Shown: positions 31,301-42,094, counted from the stretch's first letter. The stretch: 64,000 bases of DNA from Acorus gramineus (GCA_030737835.1 JAUJYN010000013.1:1-64000); one strand, 5' to 3'. The notes: a model not told the origin generated them from the letters alone. Numbers and translations are program-made.

Positions 31301-34300
31301 TGTTGTGCCTGTGTCATTTGGAGCGCTCTGTTTGAAGTTTTGGGTACATAATTGTTTTTGTAAGTTATGTATTTCCAATTTGCCATTTGGATTTGATTTT
31401 GTAAAAATCCAAGATGAAGAGATTTAATTCTGATTTTCTTATGAGATGTCCAGTTTTGAGCTGGCTTTCGCACAGAGGTGGAATTAGATCAACTGGATTC
31501 TTGTAGCACAAGTTATGGGTATTCTTCCAAGTGTACCCCGGGGATAGAAATTCTGGCAGCAGCCCTGTTCCATGTTTGGCTCTAAATTCGGAATAGCTGG
31601 AGAGGTTATTTGTTCATGTCATAAACATGAAAGTTGTAGATAATCTTCTTAGCTTTCCATCGGTTTTGGAATTGAGCCATTCGGAGCTATATCGAGGAAG
31701 TTATGGCTGTTCCAGTGAAGCTTGCGCTGAATTTCTAGTCGGAGGGCGACTTAGTAAATTTTCCTTAGATATTTGTGATAAATATCTCTTCCTCTCTCTC
31801 TCCCCTCCCAAATGTCCACGAGTAGCTTTTCTTGCCTCTGTTTCTCTCTTGCAAACACACCCCCCATATGTTTGGTTAAAAGCCTCAAAGAGGAGGAGAA
31901 GGTGGAGGAGGAAGTGGAGGTGGGTTGTGTTGTTGTTTGTTGCTTCCCTTCTCTCAAGCTCTCTTTGCATGATCTCCCCCCCCCCCTGTTTTTGCTGCCA
32001 TAGAGGGCTGAAGAGGAGGCTGAGGAGGCTGAGTGGTGGTGGTGGTTCCGGGTGGCGGCGTTTCGGTGCGCGAAGGGCCCCGAACCTCCCCCTTTCTTTT
32101 CCCTCCCAAGGTGAGCTCCTCCCCTCCTTTTCTTGATTTTTTTGGCTTAAGGGGTTGTGGGAAGGTCATGCATGTTGGGTAGGTGTGTTGGGGAGTGTGT
32201 GAGGGGTTGGGATGGGTGAAAATGAGCTTGGAGTGGGCTGGGCGCGAGCTGGGCGCGGTCTGCGCGCGTGCGCGCGCAGGTGCGCGCACAGGCAGGCGCA
32301 GTCGGGCGCGCAGGCGCGCGCGGGTAGGCGCGCGGCAGTGCGTCGGGGCGAGCGGGGTAGACGCGCGGCCGTGCGCCGATGGTGCCGGGGTGTGTGCGTG
32401 CAAGCGCATTCGTGCGTGCGCGTGTGGGGGGTGCTGTCGCGCAGGGCGAGCAGGCGGTGCGAGCGGGGAATTTGTGCGGGGCGCTGCGCTGGGGCGCAGT
32501 GCGTGCGGGTGCAGGCGCGGTGCGCGCGGGTGCACTCGGGGGCTGGACGCGCGGTGCGCGCGTGCGTGCGCCCGAGCGTGCGGCGTGTCCGGGCGTGCGA
32601 GCAGGGGCTCGGCCGTGCGTCTGGGCGTGCGGGCTGGGGCGCATCTATGTGCCTGGCTCAGGTGGCCGTGCGTACGGTTGCCCGGGGGTTCGGGAGTGAG
32701 TCGGGTGCTCGGGCTCGCGTGCGTACAGGCCGTATGTACGCTTGTCCGAGTGTTGAGTATTTTAGAGTATTTGTGCATTTATTTGTGTGTTTTACTCACC
32801 ATATTGATTGCCCTGTCTTGCAGATCTTGACGGACGGTCGCGCGACGATCCGATTTCCGGTGAGTGGGACGATCCAACCCAGTAGGGAGGCGTTACATGC
32901 ACTTGGGCGTGTACCGTCCTCCCCTGGGGCACCATAGTAAATATTAACCTGTTTAATATGAACTATGTAAGCATGATAATCTGTAGTATGCATGCCACCC
33001 TAGATTGTATGCTAGGGACTTATACCCTTAGGACCCGTATAAGAACCATGCACCCTGTTATCATGTTTCCATGCTAGGAAAGCCCCGACCGATGCATGTT
33101 CCTATTTAGTTTAATTTATTTAAATAAAATACGAGCATGTGATTATTAGCCTGTCTTAGTGAATATTATAGGGGAGGGGCCTCGCGAGGACAGCGGTGAG
33201 ACCCGGGCTAGGGTACTCTGTGTTCCTTGTTTGGTTGTCGGGATGTCCTATATCGGGACCTCACGCTGCCCTCCCAAGGATTCTTTCCCCGCTAATATTC
33301 CTACCCTTGTTAGTGTATTGTCTGTTCTCCGCATCTTGGTTATGCGCCCTGGAGGAATTCTGAGGAATTCATGACACCAGTAGAGTCTCCCTTCTCTGGA
33401 TTAAAGGGCCTTGCGAAGTCAGCGTTGAGACCCGGGCTAGGGTACTCCGTGTTCCTTGTTTGGTTGTCGGGGTATCCTATATCGGGACCTCAAGGTGCCC
33501 TCCCAAGGTTTCTTTTCTTTAGTTAAGGAATTCAGCGGATCCGAGTGGATCATATGCGATGGATAGGCTGTTCTGTTTCCCTTCGTTGGATCTGTGTAGA
33601 GACTGCCCCAACGTGATAAGGCCGTCCCTTCCGAGGGCTCCCATCAGTAGGCGCCTCCCGATATTTGTGACGGACTGTGCTGAAGTTGTGGGTGAAGGCC
33701 AAGCGGCCTACGGAGTGGAGGAGAGACTATCGGTGGACCAAGGGTGACCAACAGCCTAGTCAGTCCCAATATCCTATGTCACCCGTTGTAGGGTGAGGGT
33801 GAGGGTGTAGTGGGTTGGCGATGAGCGACCTGCTGGATTTGTCTATGGATGATTGTCAGTCCCAATATCCTATTTCACTCCTGTTGAGGGGTGAGGGTGA
33901 GGGTGTAGTAGGTTGGCGATAGCGACTTGCTGGATTGGTGTAGTTAGTCCCAATATCCTATGTCACCCATTGAAGGGTGAGGGTGAGGGTGTAGTGGGTT
34001 GGCGATAAGCGACCCACTGGTTTGTAGAGTTGTTGCCATTTTGTGGCTTTTAGTGATGAGATTGTGGTTAATAATATCTGATTGTGGTCAATATTGTCTG
34101 TGATACATGGGTTGTGCTATTCACTGAGCGTGTGGCTCACCCCTCGCATAATTATTATTCTCCAGTATTATCTGAGCCGGACTTGAAGGAGGAGCTCCCC
34201 GAGGGATTTCATCAGTAGCGGAGTAGCGCTACGTCCCACGAGTATCAGAGGTTATCAGCACCCTTTTTTGATTGTATGTATTATATTCCATGCTTGGGCA

Positions 34301-34554
34301 CGCAGTTGTATTTCATTTGGATGTCTTTGTATATATTGGCTCTCACAGGATAGATGATTGTGTATCGAGTCTGTAGTATGTTTTATTTCCATATTCAGTC
34401 TTTCACTTTCGCATTTGGTGTATATATCATGTCAGCCTCTTTGTTGTCTGTGTGTCATTCTAGTTGCTTGTTTATGGTATATTATTGACCTCCTGTGTAG
34501 ATTCTGATATTATATATACACTTGCCGCGTCCCGGGGACGCCCGGGGCGTGACA
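31301..34554 (+). repeat. 5' LTR of element Y (3,254 bp)
   Basis: TGTTGTGCCTGTGTC ... CGGGGCGTGACA. An 8-bp stem hairpin AGATATTT/AAATATCT is at 31767-31787. Putative intron 1: AAG/GTGAGC at 32111 to TGTCTTGCAG ending 32823, with the GC-rich block 32220-32720. A 36-nt block is at 32824-32859, followed by GTGAGT at 32860. Two recurring modules are at 33199 and 33424. Three G-rich tandem units are at 33752-34022. A YAG acceptor (ATTCTCCAG) ends at 34165. Confidence 0.85.
33752..34022 (+). repeat. Three tandem G-rich units in the Y 5' LTR (G-quadruplex motif)
   Basis: Units of about 85-95 bp each start AGTCCCAATATCCTATKTCA, carry GGGTGAGGGTGAGGGTG and end GGCGATRAGCGACCYRCTGG. The first has four G3 tracts with 3-, 3- and 6-nt loops (33788-33812). 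Same array at 39112-39380 in the 3' LTR; two units at about 23873-24015 in the C solo LTR; two in reverse at 45470-45600. Confidence 0.85.
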
Positions 34555-34560
34555 AAAAGG

Positions 34561-34572
34561 TGGTATCAGAGC
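34561..34572 (+). other. Primer binding site of element Y
   Basis: TGGTATCAGAGC, complementary to the 3' end of plant initiator tRNA-Met, 6 nt after the LTR end. Confidence 0.9.
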
Positions 34573-34673
34573 CTGGTTCTGTCAGAGCCAATGGTCTTCT
34601 TTTCGTAGAGATGAGTCCTAGGATTTCTATATGAGTATTTGATCCTAGTGTCTGGTTTTCTTGGGTTGCTGAT

Positions 34674-35085
34674 ATGCCTCCTCGTGGAGGACGGTGCGGA
34701 CTAGGTCCCTCTCGATCTTTGGAGGTTTCCGGACCTGCTAGAGGCGAGGATGCTACTGGAGAGTCCACGGCAGCGAAGCCAGGATCGGCGTAGGAGCCTC
34801 CTGGATGGAAACGTGCGTTCGCTCGGATAATAGATTTAGTGGAGACTCAGGCGAGGGCGCTGGAGGCCCAGGCTGGAGTGTTGGTAGAGCAGGCACGGGA
34901 GATCCAGGAGCTGAGGCCGGTCCGTGATGCAGTTCCACCGGTCCCCTTGGTGGCAGATCTTCCTGTGGTACCCCAAGTACCCCCAAGTCCCCGTGGTGAT
35001 TCCGGCGGTGAGAGCTCGAGATCCCCTGGTGTGGGAGGTGGAGCTAGAGGCTGTAGTGCGAGTATCGGGAGTGGTTGTTCAAGAT
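34674..35085 (+). pseudogene. Element Y gag N-terminal fragment
   Basis: From ATG 34674 the frame reads MPPRGGRCGLGPSRSLEVSG, nearly the same as the gag start of the minus-strand C element at 44796. A TAG near 34792 breaks it; reading resumes with FARIIDLVETQARALEAQAG and VLVEQAREIQELRPVRDAVP, then ends in Ser/Gly-rich sequence without reaching the gag core or zinc knuckle. It cannot encode a working nucleocapsid. Confidence 0.8.
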
Positions 35086-35720
35086 GATGAGGCCGGGTTG
35101 TAGCCGTCCTGGCAGAGAGGCTCCCATCCGTAGGTACCACCGATGCAGTCGGAGGGGTACTGATCGTGGGAGTATGCCAGGTAGGGGATAACCCGGAAGA
35201 GGATTAATGAATGGTGCCGCGAGCGTGGAATCGCTCTCCCCTTCGTTGGATCCGCGTAGTACAGCCCCGGCGTTAGACAGGCTCCCGGTCAGAGGACCAG
35301 GCGAGCTACGGAGCGGGGAGAGGCTACAGGTGGACCAGGGGTGAAGAGCAGTCTAAGTCTCTCCCAAAGTCCCAATATGTCTCCTGATGGGAGTGAGGGT
35401 GTGGATGAGACGAAGACGCGTCGCCTCGTGACCCAATTGTTGTTCGACCGTTCCCAAGGGTGTTGGGTCCGGTCTCGTGATGGAGGTTGAAGGATATCGG
35501 TGAGTGACTATCTAGATGTAGATGGTCCAGTGAGGTTGGTAGTGTTCTTTAAGGGTGATGTCTTCTTCTAGTGTTCCTTCTGGATTAAGGGGCTTTGCGA
35601 GGACAGCGTTGAGACCCGGGCTAGGGTACTCCTTGTTCCTTGTTTGGTTGTCGAGGTATCCTATATCGGGACCTCGTGCTGCTCTCCCGAGGTTTCTTTT
35701 CCCAGTCAAGGGATACCCTG
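35086..35720 (+). other. Captured LTR-derived segment between gag and pol in element Y
   Basis: GGCCGGGTTGTAGCCGTCCT onward matches the middle of the X-type LTR (compare 18660-19170: same CAGAGGGCTCCCATCC, GGTACCACCGATGC, ATACCAGGTAGAGGC phrases) and then a recurring module at 35607-35690. The same segment in the same place occurs in the minus-strand C element (about 43420-42720) and partly in X (15690-16128). Confidence 0.75.
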
Positions 35721-36235
35721 GAAGCATCAGCTGGTGATGGATCAAGTGCGAGTTTGGATGGAGCTTATGGCCTTTCTGGGCTATGTGATTGTGGTGAAGG
35801 TATATCTGTGGACCCGGGTAAGACGCTTGCTATGTCGAATTGGCGTAGGCCGTCGAGCCCCGCAAGGATTCGGAGCTTCCTGAGTTTGGCGAGTTATTGC
35901 AGGAGGTTTGACGAGGGACTCTCGAAGATAGCTGTTCCTCTTAACCGCCTTACTCGGAAGGATGTCCGGTTCGAGTGGTCCCCGTCTTGCGAGGAGAGCT
36001 TCCTGGAGTTTAATCGGAGGCTCACCTCAGCGCCAATTCTTACCCTTCCGTCTAGGAGGGGTGGGTTCGCAGTTGGGTGAAGGGTGTGTCCACGATCCTG
36101 CTCACGTCATCCCGTTCGAGCCGCTCGTCTTTGAGCCGGACTGTCATTCGTGGAGCAGTCGATTGTGATCATGGACCGCCGCAAGAAGAGGCTCCACGCT
36201 AAGGCCGTTCCCTTGATTATAGTGGGTTGGTAGCG
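35721..36235 (+). pseudogene. Element Y pol remnant: RT thumb/RNase H start joined to pol C-terminus
   Basis: 35770-36080 reads FLGYVIVV..., NWRRPSSPARIRSFLSLASY, GLSKIAVPLNRLTRKDVRFE and RRLTSAPILTLPS, the RT connection before RNase H. Immediately after GFAVG at 36080 the sequence jumps to HDPAHVIPFEPLVFEPD (36090-36145), the last residues of gypsy pol. RNase H active sites and all integrase catalytic parts are missing. The same join is found in the C element (42363/42350), so it was inherited from a shared parent. Confidence 0.85.
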
Positions 36236-36314
36236 CCAGTCCGGTGCGAAGACCACTTGGGAGCAAAGGTCTATGCATGATACTTTTGGTCTTCCCTTTG
36301 GGTTTCCCTAAATT

Positions 36315-36345
36315 TTGAGGACTAAATTTCCTAAGGGGGGAAGAA
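36315..36345 (+). other. Polypurine tract of element Y
   Basis: GAGGACTAAATTTCCTAAGG followed by GGGGAAGAA directly abuts the 3' LTR at 36346. Confidence 0.85.
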
Positions 36346-39300
36346 TGTTGTGCCTGTGTCATTTGGAGCGCTCTGTTTGAAGATTTTGGGTACATAATTT
36401 TTTTCCTAAGTTATATATTTTCAATTTGCCATTTGGATTTGATTTTGTAAAAATCCAAGATGAAGAGATTTAATTCTGATTTTATTATGAGATGTCCAGT
36501 TTTGAGTTGGCTTTCGCACAGAGGTGGAATTAGATCAACTGGATTCTTGTAGCACAAGTTATGGGTATTCTTCCAAGTGTACCCCGGGGATAGAAATTCT
36601 GGCAGCAGCCCTGTTCCATGTTTGGCTCTAAATTCGGAATAGGTGGAGAGGTTATTTGATCATGTCATAAACATGAAAGTTGTAGATAATCTTCTTAGCT
36701 TTCCATCAGTTTTGGAATTGAGCCATTCAGAGCTATATCGAGGAAGTTATGGCTGTTCCAGTGAAGCTTGCGCAGAATTTCTAGTCGGAGGGCGACTTAG
36801 TAATTTTCCTTAGATATTTGTGATAAATATCTCTTCCTCTCTCTCTCCCCTCCCAAATGTCCCCGAGTAGCTTTTCTTGCCTCTGTTTCTCTCTTGCAAA
36901 CACACCCCCCATGTGTTTGGTTAAAAGCCTCAAAGAGGAGGAGAAGGTGGAGGAGGAAGTGGAGGTGGGTTGTGTTGTTGTTGCTTGTTTTTTCCCTTCT
37001 CTCAAGCCCTCTTTGCATGATCTCCCCCCCCCCCTGTTTTTGCTGCCATAGAGGGCTGAAGAGGAGGCTGAGGAGGCTGAGTGGTGGTGGTGGTTCCGGG
37101 TGGCGGCGTTTCGGTGCGCGAAGGGCCCCGAACCTCCCCCTTTCTTTTCCCTCCCAAGGTGAGCTCCTCCCCTCCTTTTCTTGGTTTTCTTGGCTTGAGG
37201 GGTTGGTTGGGTGGTCATGCATGTTGGGTAGGTGTGTTAGGGAGTGTGTGAGGGGTTGGGATGGGTGAAAATGAGGTTAGAGTGGGCTGGGCGCGAGCTG
37301 GGCGCGGTCTGCGCGCGTGCGCGCGCAGGCAGGCGCAGTGGGGCGCGCAGGCGCGCGCGGGCCCGTGCGCGCGAGTGCGCGGGTGCGCGCGAACCGGGCG
37401 TGCTGGTGCGCGCGGCTGCTGGCGCGAGCGGGGGTGCCAGCGGGGGTGCGCGCGGGCACGCGCAAGCGTGCGCGCGCGCGGGCAGGGCGCCTGGGCATGT
37501 GCCTGGGTGCTGGGCAGGGCACCTGGGCACTGCGCCTGGGTGCTGGGCAGGGCGCCTGGGCATGCGCCTGGGCGCGGTGCTGGGGGCCAGTGCTTGCGTG
37601 CTGGGGCGTGCGTGCAGTGCGCGCGGGGGGGGGGGGGGGGGGGGGCGCTGGGTTGGACGCGCGGTGCGCGCGAGCGTGCGCGTGTGTGCGGCAGTGCTTC
37701 GGGGCGCGCGGGTAGGCGCGCGGCAGTGCGCCGATGGTGCCGGGGTGTGTGCGTGCATGCGCATCCGTGCGTGCGCGTGTGGGGGGCGCTGTGCGCGCAG
37801 GGCGAGCAGGCGGTGCGAGCGGGGAATGTGTGCGGGGCGCTGCGCTGGGGCGCAGTGCGTGCGGGTGCAGGCGCGGTGCGCGCGGGTGCACCCGGGGGCT
37901 GGACGCGCGGTGCGCGCGTGCGTGCGCCCGAGCGTGCGGCGTGTCCGGGCGTGCGGGCAGAGGCTCGGCCGTGCGTCTGGGCGTGCGGGCTGGGGCGCAT
38001 CTATGTGCCTGGGTTAGGTGGCCGTGCGTACGGTTGCCCGGGGGTTCGGGAGTGAGTCGGGTGCTCGGGCTCGCGTGCGTACAGGCCGTATGTACGCTTG
38101 TCCGAGTGTTGAGTATTTTAGAGTATTTGTGGATTTATTTGTGTGTTTTAGTCACCATATTGATTGCCCTGTCTTGCAGATCTTGACGGACGGTCGCGCG
38201 ACGACCCGATCTCCGGTGAGTGGGACAATCCAACCCAGTAGGGAAGCGTTATATGCACTTGGGCATGTACCGTCTTCCCCTGGGGCACCATAGTAAATAT
38301 TAACCTGTTTAATATGGAAATTATGTAAGCATGATAATCTGTAGTATGCATGCCACCCTAGATTGTATGCTAGGGACTTATACCCTTAGGACCCGTATAA
38401 GAACCATGCACCCTGTTATCATGTTTCCATGCTAGGAAAGCCCCGACCGATGCATGTTCCTATTTAGTTTAATTTATTTAAATAAAATGCGAGCATGTGA
38501 TTATTAGCCTGTCTTAGTGAATATTATAGGGGAGGGGCCTCGCGAGGACAGCGGTGAGACCCGGGCTAGGGTACTCCGTGTTCCTTGTTTGGTTGTCGGG
38601 ATGTCCTATATCGGGACCTCACGCTGCCCTCCCAAGGATTTCTTTCCCCGCTAATATTCCACCCTTGTTAGTGTATTGTCTGTTCCCCGCATCTTGGTTA
38701 TGCGCCCTGGAGGAATTCTGAGGAATTCATGACATCAGTAGAGTCTCCCTTCTCTGGATTAAAGGGCCTTGCGAAGTCAGCGGTGAGACCCGGGCTAGGG
38801 TACTCCGTGTTCCTTGTTTGGTTGTCGGGGTATCCTATATCGGGACCTCAAGGTGCCCTCCCAAGGTTTCTTTTCTTTAGTTAAGGAATTCAGCGGATCC
38901 GAGTGGATCATATGCGATGGATAGGCTGTTCTGTTTCCCTTCGTTTGATCCGTGTAGAGACTGCCCCAGCGTGAGAAAGGCCGTCCCTTCCGATGGCTCC
39001 CATCAGTAGGCGCCTCCCGATATTTGTGACGGACTGTGCTGAAGTTGTGGGTGAAGGCCAAGCGGCCTACGGAGTGGAGGAGAGACTATCGGTGGACCAA
39101 GGGTGACCAACAGCCTAGTCAGTCCCAATATCCTATGTCACCCGTTGTAGGGTGAGGGTGAGGGTGTAGTGGGTTGGCGATGAGCGACCTGCTGGATTTG
39201 TCTATGGATGATTGTCAGTCCCAATATCCTATGTCACTCCTGTTGAGGGGTGAGGGTGAGGGTGTAGTAGGTTGGCGATAGCGACCTGCTGGATTGATGT

Positions 39301-39764
39301 AGTTAGTCCCAATATCCTATGTCACCTATTGAAAGGTGAGGGTGAGGGTGTAGTGGGTTGGCGATGAGCGACCCACTGGTTTGTAGAGTTGTTGCCATTT
39401 TGTGGCTTTTAATGATGAGATTGTGGAATAATATCTGGTTGTGGTTAGTATAAGCTGTGATGCATGGGTTGTGCTGTTCACTGAGCGTGTGGCTCACCCC
39501 TCGCATAATTATTATTCTCCAGTATTATCTGAGCCGGACTTGAAGGAGGAGCTCCCCGAGGGATTTCATCAGTAGCGGAGTAGCGCTACGTCCCGCGAGT
39601 GTCAGAGGCTATCAGCACCCCTTTTTGATTGTATGTATTATATTCCGTGCTTGGGCACGCGGTTGTATTTTATTTGGATGTCTTTGTATATATTGGCTCT
39701 CACAGGACAGATGATTGTGTATCGAGTCTGTAGTATGTTTTATTTACAGATTCAGTCTTTCACT
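36346..39764 (+). repeat. 3' LTR of element Y, truncated at its right end
   Basis: Close copy of 31301-34407. Putative intron 1 is 37159-38179, the 36-nt block 38180-38215, GTGAGT at 38216 and the YAG acceptor ends at 39522. At 39764 (after AGTCTTTCACT) the sequence switches to family C U3 sequence. The last about 147 bp including the terminal TGACA are missing. Confidence 0.85.
37270..38085 (+). repeat. GC-rich hypervariable block of the Y 3' LTR with a G22 run
   Basis: Compared with 32220-32720, this copy has roughly 310 extra bases (about 37360-37690). They include tandem units around GGGTGCTGGGCAGGGC and CCTGGGCATGCGCCTGGG and an uninterrupted run of 22 G at 37625-37646. Sequence on either side is nearly identical in the two LTRs. 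Alternating GCGCGC/GTGCGC words could adopt Z-DNA. Confidence 0.8.
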
Positions 39765-42067
39765 GCCATTTTAGGCCTCTCACGAAAATTTCATTGAATT
39801 CCGGCAACGTTTCCAAAATTTCACAGTTCCGGGGCGTATCTGGGTTTTTAAGTCGCACACTATATAAGAGGTGAGCTAAAAATATCTGGCACTATTCATC
39901 ATCTCCTACCTTGAGCCCTCTCTCTCCTCTCCTCCGTTTTTCTTGCTTTTGAGGCCCTTAGACCCCTCAAAGCTTAAAACCCAAAACCTAGGAAGTGTAG
40001 ATCGGGTCCCGATCTACACCCCGGTGGTTTCAAATCCCAATTCCGGCGAGATTTGCCCCTCCGTCCGCCCTCTCTTCGTCCCTGATTTGAGCCATCTCGG
40101 TGGTGGAGGTAGATCCGGGCGTTGGAAACCTTTTGGGAGAGGTTTCGGTGCGCGGAGAGCAACTGGATTTCCTTTCCTCCCCTTGGTAAGCCTCTTTTCC
40201 CTCTCTTTCTTGCTTAGATGTATGCTAGGAGGGTGGAAATGGGGTTGGGAGGAGGTTGGCGGCGGTGGGTGGCCGCCGGAGGGCTGTGGGAGGCGGTCGG
40301 AGGCTGTGGTGGTGGTCGGAGGTGGGTGGTAGAGGAGCTCGGGCTGGCAGGCTTGCAGCTCGGGCTGCTGTCTCGGGCAGGGTAGCAGCGCAGGGTGGTG
40401 CAGGCGCAGTGGCTGGCGCGGGCGCGCGCGCGTGCGCACGGGCGTGCACGCGTGCGTGCGCTCGGGCGGTGCTGGGGACCAGCAGGGCTGGGCGTGCGGG
40501 CGCTCGGCTAGCGCTGGGGGCTAGCAGGGCTGGGCGTGCGCGCTGGGCAGGCTGGCAGGGCTAGCTCGGGTAGGCTGGGAGCAAGTGCACTAGTTGGCCG
40601 GGCGCGCGAGCGCGTGCGCGCGGGTGCGCGCGCGGGCGTGCGCTCGGGGGGTGCAGGGAGATGCGTGTGGGTAGGCTAGCTGGGCTGTGCGCGCTGGCAG
40701 GCCGGGCGAGCAGGCTGGGCGCGCAGGCGAGCAGGGCAGGGGCGCTCGGGCATCAGGCGGGCAGTGCCCCGGGCGTGCAGGCGAGCGGTGCTCGGGCCAC
40801 TCGGTGACGCGCGCAGGCAGGCAACGCGGGCAGCAGCGTGGGCAGGCTGGCAGGCGAGCTGGGCGCGTGCTGCCAGGCGCGCTGGGCGCGTGTTGCGCGG
40901 GCGTGCGCGTGGGCGCTGGGTGAGGGTCCCGGGTGCTGGGCGCTGGGTCGCGGGTACCGGGTGCTGGCCGAGGGTGCTGGGCGCTGGGCGCTGGGGCGCT
41001 CGGCGCTGGGCACCGCTGTGGGGCGTGCGCGCGGAGTGCGCACGGGGCGGAGCTGGAGGTGCGCGGGGAGTGCGCGCGGCGCGGAGCTGGCGGTGCGCGC
41101 GGGGCGTGCGGCGTGCTCACGTGGTATGCGCGGGGAGCGCGGGGGTGTGCGCGGGCTGCTGCGGCGGGGCGCAGTGGGCGCGGTGCACCGGGTGGCTCGG
41201 CTGCGGGTCCAGGGCGTCGGGCAGGGGCCCGGCGACGCCTGGGCGCGCGGGCTGAGGCGCGGCGGCGCACCCGAGGGGTCGGGTGGCCGTGCAGGTGGTA
41301 GCTGGAGTGCTCGGGCTAGCGTGCATGCGGGTCGTATGCACGTTTGCCCGAGTGTTAGGTGTTTAGTTGTGGGTTTTGTATGTTTGGGTATTTTAGAGTA
41401 TTTTTGTATTGTTCTCACCATATTGAATGTCTGTCTTGCAGATCTGGACAGACGGTCGCGCGACGACCCAGATAACTGGTGAGTGGGACAATCCAACCCA
41501 GTAGAGAGGCGTTATACGCGTTTGGGCGTATACCGACCTCTCCTGGGGTACCATGGATGAATATTAACCGGCAGTAATATGTAATCCATGCTTGCATGAT
41601 TTAAATGTAGAATGCATGCCACCCTAGTCTTTGTATGTAAGGGACTTGCACCCATAGGATAGGTGTAAGAGCCATGCACCATGCCCCTGTTTTCATGTTA
41701 GGAAACCTCGGCCTACGCATGCGTCCTACTAGTTTGTTTATTAAATTAAATGCTAGTGTATGTTAAATCGCATGCCTTAGATAATATTATAGGGAGGAGC
41801 CTTGCGAGGTCAACATTGAGACCCGTGTTAGGGTACTCTGTGTTCCTTGTTTGGTTGTCGGGATGTCCTGTATCGGGACCTCATGCTGCCCTCCCAAGGT
41901 TTCTAGTCCCAATAATATTATAAATAATGTTGTATGATTGGTATGTTTATTAGCATGTTAGTGAATATTATAGGGGAGGGGCCTTGCGAGGACAGCGGTG
42001 AGACCCGGGTTAGGGTACTCCGTGTTCCTTGTTTGGTTATCGGGGTATCCTATAACGGGAACTCACG
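39765..42067 (+). mobile_element. LTR fragment of family C, plus orientation, both ends missing
   Basis: Starts in mid-U3 (GCCATTTTAGGCCTCTCAC) and ends in the second recurring module (GGGAACTCACG). It has TATATAAG at 39861-39868, a perfect 12-bp inverted repeat with one central base at 39995-40019, donor GGTAAGCC at 40186, GC-rich block 40210-41340, acceptor TCTTGCAG ending 41441, a 37-nt block to 41478 and GTGAGT at 41479. Neither end is a proper LTR end, so both borders are rearrangement points. Confidence 0.8.
39995..40019. repeat. Perfect 12-bp inverted repeat in the C-family leader
   Basis: GTGTAGATCGGG, one base, CCCGATCTACAC. Perfect here and at 48108-48132; one mismatch at 19574-19595. 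It lies about 130 nt downstream of the TATA box, so it would be near the RNA 5' end: a candidate dimerisation or packaging hairpin, or a protein site. Confidence 0.8.
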
Positions 42068-42094
42068 CAGGCTAAAAGTGACACATATATAACA

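Larger units (their letters stand above)
31301..39764 (+). mobile_element. Gypsy element Y, non-autonomous deletion derivative
   Basis: 5' LTR 31301-34554, intact primer site TGGTATCAGAGC (34561-34572), 1.79-kb interior, polypurine tract, and 3' LTR 36346-39764 lacking its last about 147 bp. The LTRs are close copies apart from an extra of about 310 bp in the GC-rich block of the 3' copy. The interior holds a broken gag start, a captured LTR piece, RT thumb to RNase H start, and the extreme end of pol. Protease, most RT and integrase core are absent. It was inserted into the 3' LTR of X after CTCAC. The right target duplication cannot be checked because the right end is replaced by a C-type LTR fragment. 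Confidence 0.8.

Noticed and set aside
33752..34022. Telomere-like repeats
   Set aside because: The word is GGGTGA, not TTTAGGG, and it is set in 85-95-bp LTR units.
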